This document shows, in pieces, positions 27,668 through 36,591 of a DNA stretch of 64,000 nucleotides. Positions within the stretch are counted from its first letter, which is position 1. Each line of letters begins with the position of its first letter. The DNA is from Affinundibacterium seohonense (lineage in GTDB: Bacteria; Pseudomonadota; Gammaproteobacteria; Burkholderiales; Burkholderiaceae_D), in the NCBI RefSeq assembly GCF_014284305.1, contig NZ_JACOFW010000006.1, positions 124,001-188,000 of the forward strand. Direction: 5' to 3'. Both the position numbers and the translations under genes were made by a program. The notes below the pieces were generated by a model. That model was given only the letters and a program-made list of their open reading frames with translations, was not told the DNA's origin and ran no database searches.

Positions 27668-28261
27668 TTAGGCATAAACGTTAATCAATGATTCAGTCAC
27701 AGGCTCGCTGTAAGCTCGTTGCACTTTAATGGCTTGCTCTCTGGCCTCAGTATTGCCGCTATCAGCACCAGATTGCGCAGCTAATTGGGTACGCGCTACG
27801 ATTTCCATTTGTGCCGCTTGTGAAGCAACCGCACGATCTTGTCCAGAGGGATCAGCAGGCGCCAGAGCAGCCGCTTGAATTTGTCTGGCACGAGCAATCG
27901 TATCTTCGGGCGTACTTCCTGGAGAGGTATCAATACCGACTTCACCTCCGACCGCATAGCTCACGCCGTCCGACCCTTTTTGATAGGTAAAGCTCGCGCC
28001 CGAAGTTGCTAACGCACCACTGGCCGCAAGATGTGCCATTTCGTGTTGACGCACCGCCCGATCCCGCGCTTGTAGTTTGGTCAACTGAGCTGCATCGGCT
28101 TCACTTAATGCCCTGGACTTTTCTTTCTCCACCAGTGCCTTGTTGTCACTAGTGTCTTGTGTCTCGGTACCATTGGTTTGCGCAGTCGTCCCCGCCAAAG
28201 GTTTCGCTTTGGCGGAATCAAATGAGAATGTGGAACTAGCTGAAATGCGATTAATGTCCAT
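27668..28261 (-). CDS. SprA-related putative metalloprotease
   Basis: 197 residues. Contains RDRAVRQHEMAHLAASGALATSGASFTYQKGSDGVSYAVGGEVGIDTSPG, the conserved core of the SprA-related family (putative metalloprotease), with HEMAH at residues 73-77 and a later Glu in VGGEVGIDT. The following APADPSGQDRAVASQAAQMEI segment is also typical. No signal peptide. Family members are widespread but biochemically uncharacterised. It lies 60 bases downstream of the aminotransferase on the same strand. Confidence 0.85.
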   Translation of the reverse strand: MDINRISASSTFSFDSAKAKPLAGTTAQTNGTETQDTSDNKALVEKEKSRALSEADAAQLTKLQARDRAVRQHEMAHLAASGALATSGASFTYQKGSDGVSYAVGGEVGIDTSPGSTPEDTIARARQIQAAALAPADPSGQDRAVASQAAQMEIVARTQLAAQSGADSGNTEAREQAIKVQRAYSEPVTESLINVYA

Positions 28262-28321
28262 ACACTATTCTGAATAGTCAGCTTACAGGATAGTCATGGT
28301 GAGACCAAATTGCAAAGCAAG

Positions 28322-29533
28322 CTAAGACATCTTTACGCGCCAACTCTGTAAACCCCGCGCGATACGGTCAACCGCTTGCTGTAGGCGCGGCAAATCTTGG
28401 GTGTAAGCAAAGCGCACATATTGCTGTGCTTTGTAGTGTCCAAAATCTAAACCCGGGGTAAATGCAAGGAATTCCGTTTCCAAGAAATGCTGACAAAATG
28501 CGTAGGCATCACCACCAAATTTAGAGATGTCGGCATACAGATAAAATGCACCTTCTGGCTCGACCGCGATGTTAAATCCTAATTGACGCAGTGCTGGCAA
28601 CAAAAAATCTCGTCTTTGTGAAAAAGCATGACGACGCTGTTCGAAAATGTCGATGGTCGCAGGTTCAAAGCAGGCAAGCGCAGCATATTGCGACACACTT
28701 GGTGCGCTGATATACAAATTTTGGGCTAGCTTCTCTAACTCAGGCACGGCGTCTTCCGGCGCCACTAACCATCCCAAACGCCAGCCTGTCATACCAAAAT
28801 ACTTAGAAAAACTATTGAGAACAAAAGCATCATTATCAACTTCCAAAACACTACTAGCATCGATGCCGTAAGTGAGACCATGATAAATTTCATCCACGAC
28901 CAAATGTCCACCACGAGCATGGATTGCTTGTGACAAGGCGCGCAATTCTTCACGACTAAGCACAGTCCCAGTTGGATTGGCAGGCGATGCGACTAAGGCA
29001 CCCACACTATTGTCTTGCCAATGTTGCGCCACCAATTCTGGCGTCAGTTGATAACGCACTTCTGCGCCGACTGGCACCAGTTGTGCTGAGGCTTCAATCA
29101 AACGCAGAAAATGGCGATTACAGGGATAACCGGGGTCTGCCATTAACCAATGCTTGCCGGGATCAACTAATAAACTAGTAGCCAATAACAACGCCCCAGA
29201 ACCGCCCGGAGTAATCAAGATACGTTTTGGATCAATCTGCACACCATAGCGTTGCTGATAAAAACCACTAATCGCCTCACGCAATTGTGGCAAGCCACGG
29301 GCGGCCGTGTAACGTGTATGGCCGTTCGCCAAGGCCGCTTGACCAGCCGCAATAATAGGTGCTGCGGTGACAAAATCCGGCTCGCCGATTTCTAGGTGGA
29401 TCACGTCATGCCCAGCGGCTTGCAATTCATTTGCACGCGCTAATAAGGCCATCACATGAAAGGGCTCAATCGCTTGGCTACGTGCGCTATAAGCCGTGGA
29501 TGCTTTCGAGGTATTGCTAACTGCTGGATTCAT
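28322..29533 (-). CDS. Class I/II PLP-dependent aminotransferase
   Basis: 403 residues, usual length for fold-type I aminotransferases. PLP lysine in NSFSKYFGMTGWRLGWLV near residue 242; DEIYHGL supplies the ring-contacting Asp and Tyr near 210-215; SPANPTGTVLS near 185 and an Arg late in YVRFAYTQ bind substrate carboxylate. The N-terminus (ELQAAGHDVIHLEIGEPDF) resembles aspartate/aromatic aminotransferases. Substrate cannot be set from sequence. A short inverted repeat lies 5' of it at 29619-29639 (CCTATCA/TGATAGG), after the hybrid kinase gene. Confidence 0.9.
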   Translation of the reverse strand: MNPAVSNTSKASTAYSARSQAIEPFHVMALLARANELQAAGHDVIHLEIGEPDFVTAAPIIAAGQAALANGHTRYTAARGLPQLREAISGFYQQRYGVQIDPKRILITPGGSGALLLATSLLVDPGKHWLMADPGYPCNRHFLRLIEASAQLVPVGAEVRYQLTPELVAQHWQDNSVGALVASPANPTGTVLSREELRALSQAIHARGGHLVVDEIYHGLTYGIDASSVLEVDNDAFVLNSFSKYFGMTGWRLGWLVAPEDAVPELEKLAQNLYISAPSVSQYAALACFEPATIDIFEQRRHAFSQRRDFLLPALRQLGFNIAVEPEGAFYLYADISKFGGDAYAFCQHFLETEFLAFTPGLDFGHYKAQQYVRFAYTQDLPRLQQAVDRIARGLQSWRVKMS

Positions 29534-29658
29534 AGATTAGTTCATTCAGGTGAAACACAAAAGAAGTGTCTAGTGTAAGCCAGCGAACTACATTTGAGAA
29601 ATACGACCTCGCAATTGGCCTATCAAGTAAAGTGATAGGAATAGGTCTAAGTTTACCA

Positions 29659-32600
29659 TCAGGCGAAATCAGAGGATGCCTGGGTTTGGCCACTTTGCAA
29701 TAACGACAAGGCCTCATCGTAAGCGTAGTCGTCGATGTAACGCGCAAGCTGTAAAAGCACCGACTCATCCAATAGCACACTCAAGACCCTGCGATGCTCA
29801 GTTAAGAATTGCGGGCAATCGCCACTGGAAGTATTCAAAAGTTCGACCAGCTGATCCAATTTGAGTAAGACTTGTTCGCGACTGACTTCGTCAAGTGGAG
29901 TAAGCTCAGTCTCGACCTTACTTGCTTCTGGAATGTTGTGATGTAACTCCTGTAGTACATCATGTAGTGCGATTTCTAATTGCGCATGTAATGCCATGCA
30001 GTCCTGGCGCGAAGTCTGACCCGATTGCATGGACTCAATCCCATTTTCTAACTGCAAAGCCTCCGCTTGCAATTGACGGGCACCGATACTGCCAGCCAGT
30101 CCTTTTAACGTGTGGATTAGAAACAGCGCACGCTCATCATCGAAAGCGCTCAGTGCCTCATGTACGTACTGGGCTGTGCTGGATTGTCCATCCCGAAAAC
30201 GGCTTAATACTTGGCGATACAAATCCTGCTTCCCCATCATTAAACTCAAACCGAGTTCGGTATCGATGTGCCGCCAGCCATGAAACGCCATGATCGCCTG
30301 GGGATTGTCCGATGCTGGCGGATTGCCATAACTAGCCAACTCTTGTTGTAAGTCATGCGCTCCGGTGCTCTGATGTTTATGTGCCAACCAACGTGTGAGA
30401 GTACTAAATAGGGCAGTCGGCTGGACAGGTTTCGACAAGAAATCCTGCATCCCTTCATCCATGCATTGTTGTCTGACATCGGCCATCGCATGGGCCGTCA
30501 TCGCAATAATGGGCAGACCGTGATACTTTGGCTGCTGACGGATCTGCAGCGTAGCTTGATGACCATCCATGCCCGGCATTTCCAAGTCCATCAAGACCAG
30601 ATCAAATTTATCCGGTGCAGATTGCTCCAATTGCGTCAGGGCTTGTTGTCCGCTACTCGCGATCGCGACTTGTATCCCCACTGTCGCTAATAATTCAACG
30701 GCGATTTGTTGATTAATTTCATTATCTTCGACCAGCAACACCATCGTATCGCGATAACTCTGCAGTGCATCGGAAATGCGCCGTCCCATCTGCTGTAAAG
30801 TCGCCTCGCTACAAATCTCAAATGGCAAAGTAAATTCGAAACACGAACCCACTTCTGGTTCACTGTTAACCCGAATTTGCCCGCCCAACAAATCGACTAA
30901 TTGATGCGAGATCGATAATCCCAGACCCGTACCACCAAAGCGCCGACTGGTCGAACTATCAGCTTGCGTAAAGGCAGAAAACAGGCGGCTAAGTTGATCT
31001 TGACTCATACCAATACCGGTGTCATGTATAGCAAAGTGCAACAACAAACGCTTAGCCAGAAGCGCGTTAACCGCGTCGTCCTGGCGGACACTTAAACGCA
31101 CTTGCCCGTGTTCGGTAAATTTAATCGCGTTATTCACCAAATTGATTAAAATTTGCCTCAAACGCATCGCATCGCCGACCAAGAACCTTGGGATGTGTTC
31201 AGGTAAATCTATGTGCAGACGCAAACCTTTTTCTTCGGCTTTTTGCGCAGTGACGGTGGTTACATGATTGATCACATCATCCAAAGAAAATGGGCTGTAG
31301 TCGATCTCCATCTTCCCAGCTTCGATTTTGGAGAAATCCAAAATATTATTGATGATGCCTAATAAAGCATTTCCAGCGTCCTGAATTTTATTTACATCAT
31401 CTCTTTGCTTCGCGCTCAAATCCGAACGTAAAGTCAGATAGGCTAAACCGATGATCGCATTCATGGGAGTACGAATTTCGTGACTCATGGTCGCCAAAAA
31501 AGAGCTCTTCGCCTGATTCGCCAATTCGGCAGCTTCACGAGCTTGCAACTCTGCAGCAATTTTTTCGGCTAGCATTTGCTGATGCGAACGCTGCGCTTCG
31601 GCTTGCAAATCTTGATCGAGGGAGGCGGCAGTCTGCACAATGGTGCGAATTTCATCAGGACGATACTGATTAAAATCAGGACGACCACCAACCAATAACA
31701 TACCAGTCAAATTACCACGATGGGTGACGGGCACCAAGATCGCATTTTCACCGGCGACATCGAATAAAGAAGGCGGCAATTTTGCCGTCAGAATTCGCGC
31801 CAAATCACCACCGAGCGCATAGATTTTATCCGGTGCTTGTTCGAAATCCCCCGCGATTTTTCGGCAGTAGCCGTCGTGATAGGTATAAATTGCACTATGC
31901 GCCCCACCGGTATAGGCATGAAAAGCACCCAAATAGTGCGCAAGCAATTGATCCTGCCCCTGAATATTGGCAGCATTCGCCACCACAATTTGCAAAGCCT
32001 CTTCCTGCATCCGCCATTTAGGATATAACCACGTGCGCACCAAGCGTTCCGAAAACTCGCGCCAAGGCTTATATACGGCCAATAAAATGGCAGCGCATAC
32101 GGCGTCAAACATAAGCGTTTTCCAACGCGTATCCAAGAGCAGATATGGCTCAATGAGTAGCTGCATAGCGACTAAGCACGCAAACAAACCTAGACTTAGT
32201 AAGCCATACACACTAAAGCGATTCAAGGCAAAACTAAAATCAAATAAGCGATTACGCAATAAAGCATAGCCCAAGCCACCGTAGGCCGAGAAAATAATGA
32301 AGGTGATAACCAGCTCGAAGTACGCCAGTGCAGATTCCTCATCGACAATCCGCACCAAGTTATAGAATAAGTAAATCGTATAGATGTGGCTCATGCAAAA
32401 GCCTATCCATGCCAGACGCTGACGAGTGATGCCACTACTGACTCGCCAAGAAATCGCCAGTGCCCCCAAAGAAAAAATCACGGAGGTCACTGCTAAAGCA
32501 CGACGCCACAAGCGCATATTCAACCATTCGCGCAATTCCCATGGCAGCAATTCCAGCTTTAAAAAAATATGACAAAAGGTATAGCTGGCAAAGCACAGCG

Positions 32601-33294
32601 CATACAGATAAAACACCACCCGCACTGCGGGCAAACGCCAGTGTGGTCGACTTTCGGGGAATACCAAACAGAAATAGGTAAAGAAAACGTAGCCAACAAA
32701 GAGTTCAATTGGGAACACATACAAAGTCAAAAAGTCTTGTAAGGCGCCACCAGGAAAATAAATGATGAACGTATCAGGAATAATCGCCATCATCGCGATC
32801 GCCAATGCTCGCATTGGAACACTATTGGCATGTCGACACACCAGCATACTAATAATAAAAATGGCGATAAAGGTGGTGGCAAACTGGAGCAAAGCTACGG
32901 CCGACCAGATATCGGCGTGGTGCAAATTTTTAGGAATGACCGCCAACTGATGATGCTCGCCTTGATCAGAATTAGCGCCAGCCCGATACAAACGCAGACC
33001 AATCTGATCCGCCATCGTCAGCAATCGAGCCTGATCTCCGACATGGTCAAATTTCACAAGATCGCCGCGCTGTGCGCCTAACGCACTTAAGCTTGATTCT
33101 GGCTTTAGTTGCTCAATCGGCAAACGATAATCACGATTTGGTGCGCCAAATGTTGCGCCAATTTCTGCTGCGATATGTGGAACGCCTTTGTTCTGCCAAA
33201 AACTACTCGCCCACAAGTCTAGGACACCAAAGACTGCAAGCAGCGTCAGCATCAACATCTTGTATTGCAAATTGGAGAGTATGGCTTTGGTCAT
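29659..33294 (-). CDS. Large hybrid sensor histidine kinase (7-8 TM, GAF, HisKA, HATPase, REC, HPt)
   Basis: 1211 residues. An N-terminal membrane segment (about 11-30), an extracytoplasmic region of about 100 residues with a possible PDZ-like stretch ([13 protein letters not shown]), then about seven further membrane helices (about 130-420). A GAF-like domain spans about 450-570. HisKA carries the phosphorylated His in [14 protein letters not shown] near residue 601; HATPase motifs follow ([30 protein letters not shown]). A receiver domain (about 845-970, [13 protein letters not shown]) and a C-terminal HPt ([11 protein letters not shown] near 1075) complete a phosphorelay. No separate output regulator is adjacent, so the partner is elsewhere. 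Signal unknown. Confidence 0.88.
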   Translation of the reverse strand: MTKAILSNLQYKMLMLTLLAVFGVLDLWASSFWQNKGVPHIAAEIGATFGAPNRDYRLPIEQLKPESSLSALGAQRGDLVKFDHVGDQARLLTMADQIGLRLYRAGANSDQGEHHQLAVIPKNLHHADIWSAVALLQFATTFIAIFIISMLVCRHANSVPMRALAIAMMAIIPDTFIIYFPGGALQDFLTLYVFPIELFVGYVFFTYFCLVFPESRPHWRLPAVRVVFYLYALCFASYTFCHIFLKLELLPWELREWLNMRLWRRALAVTSVIFSLGALAISWRVSSGITRQRLAWIGFCMSHIYTIYLFYNLVRIVDEESALAYFELVITFIIFSAYGGLGYALLRNRLFDFSFALNRFSVYGLLSLGLFACLVAMQLLIEPYLLLDTRWKTLMFDAVCAAILLAVYKPWREFSERLVRTWLYPKWRMQEEALQIVVANAANIQGQDQLLAHYLGAFHAYTGGAHSAIYTYHDGYCRKIAGDFEQAPDKIYALGGDLARILTAKLPPSLFDVAGENAILVPVTHRGNLTGMLLVGGRPDFNQYRPDEIRTIVQTAASLDQDLQAEAQRSHQQMLAEKIAAELQAREAAELANQAKSSFLATMSHEIRTPMNAIIGLAYLTLRSDLSAKQRDDVNKIQDAGNALLGIINNILDFSKIEAGKMEIDYSPFSLDDVINHVTTVTAQKAEEKGLRLHIDLPEHIPRFLVGDAMRLRQILINLVNNAIKFTEHGQVRLSVRQDDAVNALLAKRLLLHFAIHDTGIGMSQDQLSRLFSAFTQADSSTSRRFGGTGLGLSISHQLVDLLGGQIRVNSEPEVGSCFEFTLPFEICSEATLQQMGRRISDALQSYRDTMVLLVEDNEINQQIAVELLATVGIQVAIASSGQQALTQLEQSAPDKFDLVLMDLEMPGMDGHQATLQIRQQPKYHGLPIIAMTAHAMADVRQQCMDEGMQDFLSKPVQPTALFSTLTRWLAHKHQSTGAHDLQQELASYGNPPASDNPQAIMAFHGWRHIDTELGLSLMMGKQDLYRQVLSRFRDGQSSTAQYVHEALSAFDDERALFLIHTLKGLAGSIGARQLQAEALQLENGIESMQSGQTSRQDCMALHAQLEIALHDVLQELHHNIPEASKVETELTPLDEVSREQVLLKLDQLVELLNTSSGDCPQFLTEHRRVLSVLLDESVLLQLARYIDDYAYDEALSLLQSGQTQASSDFA

Positions 33295-33726
33295 CGGGTT
33301 TTGGCGATCAGGAGAAAACTCACAAGTCGACTTCGAATCAGCGATTCTAAAGGCGAAGTGCTTGTTTCTAGCTATTTCTATAAAAATATTGCCTACAATC
33401 AGTTGTTTGTGTTGTTCAACTGCTTGTTAGATCTCGCATTTTGCAAACTTTACGTCTATCAGCAATAAAACTTAAGTATATGAAATGAAAAAATATAATG
33501 TGTCTTTCTAACAGGATGATGACATCGATTAACCATTGGATACAGGTGCCATCATCTGAATTTTGCCTTACCTCCATCCACAGGCCGACACCAATTCGCA
33601 GCGTAAAGTCGACACGAGATACGTCTCCCTAGATTACAATTCACGACCAGTAAAGTCTCGTATGCGGAAAGGCATACTGACGCGACTCAACCAACCGCAG
33701 CTCATTACAAGAAGATAAAGTCACTT
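33295..33726. other. Intergenic region between divergent hybrid kinase and corA
   Basis: 432 bases, A/T-rich in 33370-33500. It must hold both promoters, but I see no clear operator, repeat, RNA or gene in it. Confidence 0.5.
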
Positions 33727-34692
33727 ATGTTAATCAATTGCGTCGCCTACCAAGAAGGCAAAAAACTCGCCGATATTCTGGTCGAGGACATTAGTGACTA
33801 CGTCAAACGCAGTGACTGCTTCGTCTGGGTCGCGCTCAAAGACGCGGAAACGCATGAGCTCACGGAGATGCAAGACGAATTTGGCTTACATGAATTGGCA
33901 GTCGAGGATGCGATGAAAGGTCACCAACGTCCTAAAATCGAAGAGTATGGCAATTCCCTTTTCGCCGTAATGCAGACTGTTGAAATGATCGATGGTGAAC
34001 TATCCTTAGGTGAGGTGGACGTTTTTGTCGGTGAGAATTATGTACTTTCCATCCGCAATCGCTGCCAACAAGGTTTTCTCGGTGTGCGTGCACGCTGTGA
34101 ACTAGAACCGCATCACTTGACGAAAGGTTCTGCCTTTGTGTTGTATGCGCTGATGGATGCCGTCGTGGATCGCTATTTTCCAGTGGTCGACGCCTTGGAA
34201 TCTGAATTAGAAACGATAGAAGATCACATTTTCACACAAGGTTCGCACCGTTTGAATGTGGAACAACTGTATCAACTCAAACGCAAAGTCATGATGTTGA
34301 AACATGCGGTTGCACCGCTATTAGAAGCGGTCAGCAAGCTCGACGGTGGCCGAGTTCCACCGATCTGCGTCGGCACGCAAGAATATTTCCGTGATGTACA
34401 GGATCATTTGTACCGAATCAACACCTCGATCGAGTCGATTCGCGACACCATCAGTACGGCAATACAGGTAAGTTTATCGCTGGTGAATATCGACGAAAGT
34501 GAAGTCAACAAACGGCTCGCAGCATGGGCGGCCATCTTCGCGGTAGCAACTGCTTTCGCCGGGATCTGGGGTATGAATTTTGAACACATGCCAGAACTCA
34601 AATGGGTATATGGCTACCCCGTCGCACTAGGCTCGATGATTAGCGTTTGTGCTTATCTCTACTATCGTTTCAGGAAATCTGGCTGGTTGTGA
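33727..34692 (+). CDS. corA: CorA-family magnesium/cobalt transporter
   Basis: 321 residues. The long cytoplasmic N-terminal domain ends in a coiled helix region (about 180-260), followed by two membrane helices: the first ends with the signature GMNFEHMP at about 282-289, the second with SGWL at the C-terminus. Forms a pentameric channel for Mg2+, Co2+ and Ni2+ in the inner membrane. Stands alone, divergent from the hybrid kinase and convergent with the porin gene. Confidence 0.92.
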   Translation: MLINCVAYQEGKKLADILVEDISDYVKRSDCFVWVALKDAETHELTEMQDEFGLHELAVEDAMKGHQRPKIEEYGNSLFAVMQTVEMIDGELSLGEVDVFVGENYVLSIRNRCQQGFLGVRARCELEPHHLTKGSAFVLYALMDAVVDRYFPVVDALESELETIEDHIFTQGSHRLNVEQLYQLKRKVMMLKHAVAPLLEAVSKLDGGRVPPICVGTQEYFRDVQDHLYRINTSIESIRDTISTAIQVSLSLVNIDESEVNKRLAAWAAIFAVATAFAGIWGMNFEHMPELKWVYGYPVALGSMISVCAYLYYRFRKSGWL

Positions 34693-34712
34693 GGAGTATC
34701 AGATAAGCACTC

Positions 34713-34762
34713 ACGATTCGCCAGATAGATACCGGACTAGACGTCTATGTGTGGCGAATCGT
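34713..34762. terminator. Long hairpin between convergent corA and porin genes
   Basis: ACGATTCGCC and GGCGAATCGT form a perfect 10-base stem, with a partly paired 30-base interior (ATAGA/TCTAT). It sits between two convergent stops, so it may end transcription from both sides, though T tracts are absent. Confidence 0.55.
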
Positions 34763-34799
34763 TGAATGTATTCGGCAATCGACAAGATGCCCTCCAGCC

Positions 34800-35546
34800 T
34801 TAGAATGTCTTACTCAACATCGCTATAACTGAAGTTTTACCCAAAAATTTTCCGTTCGCTGGTGAGGCATAAGCAATCTCGCTGGCATTCGTGCCTATCA
34901 GAGCTAAAGACGCACTGAGGACACCAAAATCCTTGGTGACGCCAACTTTCCAATCGGTATAGGCAGAAATACTGTTGTTCTTCACTTGCTGATGACCTGC
35001 ATGTAAGTTCAACACCAAGCCACTGTCAATCTCAATATTCGCACCGAGGTCCAGGTAGCCGCTGTTTTTGCTATTCGCAAAGCCAAACAAATTTGTCGTC
35101 GCGCGCGAGTATTTCACATACGCTGGACCATCGTTGAGCTGACCATAAATCTCTGTCGTATTTGCACTCACCGCCAAGCCATTGGACGGATACACATAGG
35201 TCAAGACACCAACGTCATAACTGAAATCGCTAGTCAAGGAGCCGCGTTTTCCCGCATACAAATCCACTTCTACACTACCACCACCGCCAGCGTCTTTGGT
35301 CCATTTGATAGTGGACGCCCATGCGCCTGCATACAAGCCTGATGGATTATTCACATAATCTGTACCGCCTTGCAGGGCTGGTTGCAAGCGTGTTTGTGAA
35401 ATACCACGATAACGGTAGTCTGACGCCAATGCCGCGTTAAAGCTAACTTCATGCTCTGGCTTCACCGTTGGTGCTGCGTCTTGTGCTTGCGCAGTTTGAC
35501 TGCAAAACAAAGTCGCCATTGCTGCTGCTAATAATACTTTTTTCAT
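34800..35546 (-). CDS. TorF-family putative porin
   Basis: 248 residues from the ATG at 35546, which has GAAAGGAAG before it and begins MKKVLLAAAMATLFCSQTAQAQ, a clean signal peptide; a start 9 codons earlier is less likely. The mature part is beta-rich with SFNAALASDYRYRGISQTRLQPALQ, the family signature, GLYAGAWASTIKW and a terminal aromatic (MLSKTF) as in outer-membrane proteins. TorF-type proteins are conserved Gram-negative putative porins without a fixed substrate. Stands between corA and kdpE. Confidence 0.88.
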   Translation of the reverse strand: MKKVLLAAAMATLFCSQTAQAQDAAPTVKPEHEVSFNAALASDYRYRGISQTRLQPALQGGTDYVNNPSGLYAGAWASTIKWTKDAGGGGSVEVDLYAGKRGSLTSDFSYDVGVLTYVYPSNGLAVSANTTEIYGQLNDGPAYVKYSRATTNLFGFANSKNSGYLDLGANIEIDSGLVLNLHAGHQQVKNNSISAYTDWKVGVTKDFGVLSASLALIGTNASEIAYASPANGKFLGKTSVIAMLSKTF

Positions 35547-35636
35547 CTTACTTCCTTTCAAATTAACGACCATGTCGTTCTGGTGAATGTTCTTGTTGAA
35601 TCAGTGTTCAGCAAGTACATAAATACTTTTTTACTG

Positions 35637-35725
35637 TGTCACTCCTGCGTTGGCAGGAGTCCAGTGTTTTTCGTTGATCAAGCAACGCCACTGGATTCCC
35701 GCTAACAGCACGCGGGAATGACGAC
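35637..35725. repeat. Palindromic repeat pair (family B)
   Basis: CACTCCTGCGTTGGCAGGAG then TCCAGTG, a spacer of about 26 bases, and CACTGGATTCCCGC...GCGGGAATGACG. The TCCAGTG/CACTGGA parts pair as in the 27245-27318 copy. Located upstream of the porin gene, in the 35547-35871 gap, which otherwise shows nothing. Confidence 0.75.
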
Positions 35726-35871
35726 ATTTACGGTACGTCTATTCCCTGTTGTACTTCAATCGCTTCGACCTATCGGATTATCGATGCTACAAAAATTAGG
35801 CGTACACAAGCCCTATCGACTGATCAATTGATCGTCGATTTCTACGCATTGAGGTGTTGATTTGTGGCTAG

Positions 35872-36591
35872 CTAATGCGGAAGCATCAGACGATATCCGA
35901 CTGCAGTTTCGGTTAACAAGTACTTTGGCTGGGTAGGATCGTCTTCTAATTTTTGCCTCAGATAACGCATGTATATCCTGAGATAATGACCGCTTTCGCC
36001 ATGCGATGGCCCCCAGACTTCCTTGAGCAATTGCGGGTTGGTCACGACTCTGCCGGCACTGCTAACCAAGACATTCAGTAGTCTAAATTCAGTCGGCGTC
36101 AGGTGCACGACTTCATCCGCTTTGGTCACCAATCTCGCCTTCATGTCGATCTTCACATCACCAAATTGCACGATGCCACTCAGGTCAACACCCGGTTGAC
36201 GCTGCCGTCTCAAGGTCGCTCGAACCCTCGCTTGCAACTCACCGATCCCAAATGGTTTGGTAAGATAATCATCGGCACCGGCATCGAGTGCACGAATTTT
36301 TTCGACTTCACTGACCCGTGCTGATAAGACGATAATTGGCACGCTAGACCAGCGACGTACATCTTTGATGAAATCAATCCCGTCGCCATCGGGCAAACCC
36401 AGATCAAGTATTACCAGATCCGGTTGGCGCGTGCCAGCATCAATCAATCCCCGTTGCAAAGTGCCCGATTCATTGACCTGCCAGCCTTCTTCTTCCAAAG
36501 CAGAACGCACAAAACGACGGATCTGCGGCTCATCTTCGACTAAGAGCGCGCTCGGCGTGCTGACGTTAGGGTCTTTCATAGCTTGACTCAT
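35872..36591 (-). CDS. kdpE: KdpE, response regulator of the Kdp system
   Basis: 239 residues of the OmpR/PhoB type. Receiver: EDEPQIRRF acidic pocket near 17, phosphorylated Asp in LVILDLGLPDGDG near 60, Lys in DYLTKPFG near 109. C-terminal winged helix: LTPTEFRLLNVLVSSAGRVVTNPQLLKEVWG, SHYLRIYMRYLRQKLE, YLLTETAVGYRL. Activates kdpFABC at low K+ or high osmolarity. Its ATG overlaps the kdpD stop (ATGA), so the kinase-regulator pair is coupled. Confidence 0.95.
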   Translation of the reverse strand: MSQAMKDPNVSTPSALLVEDEPQIRRFVRSALEEEGWQVNESGTLQRGLIDAGTRQPDLVILDLGLPDGDGIDFIKDVRRWSSVPIIVLSARVSEVEKIRALDAGADDYLTKPFGIGELQARVRATLRRQRQPGVDLSGIVQFGDVKIDMKARLVTKADEVVHLTPTEFRLLNVLVSSAGRVVTNPQLLKEVWGPSHGESGHYLRIYMRYLRQKLEDDPTQPKYLLTETAVGYRLMLPH

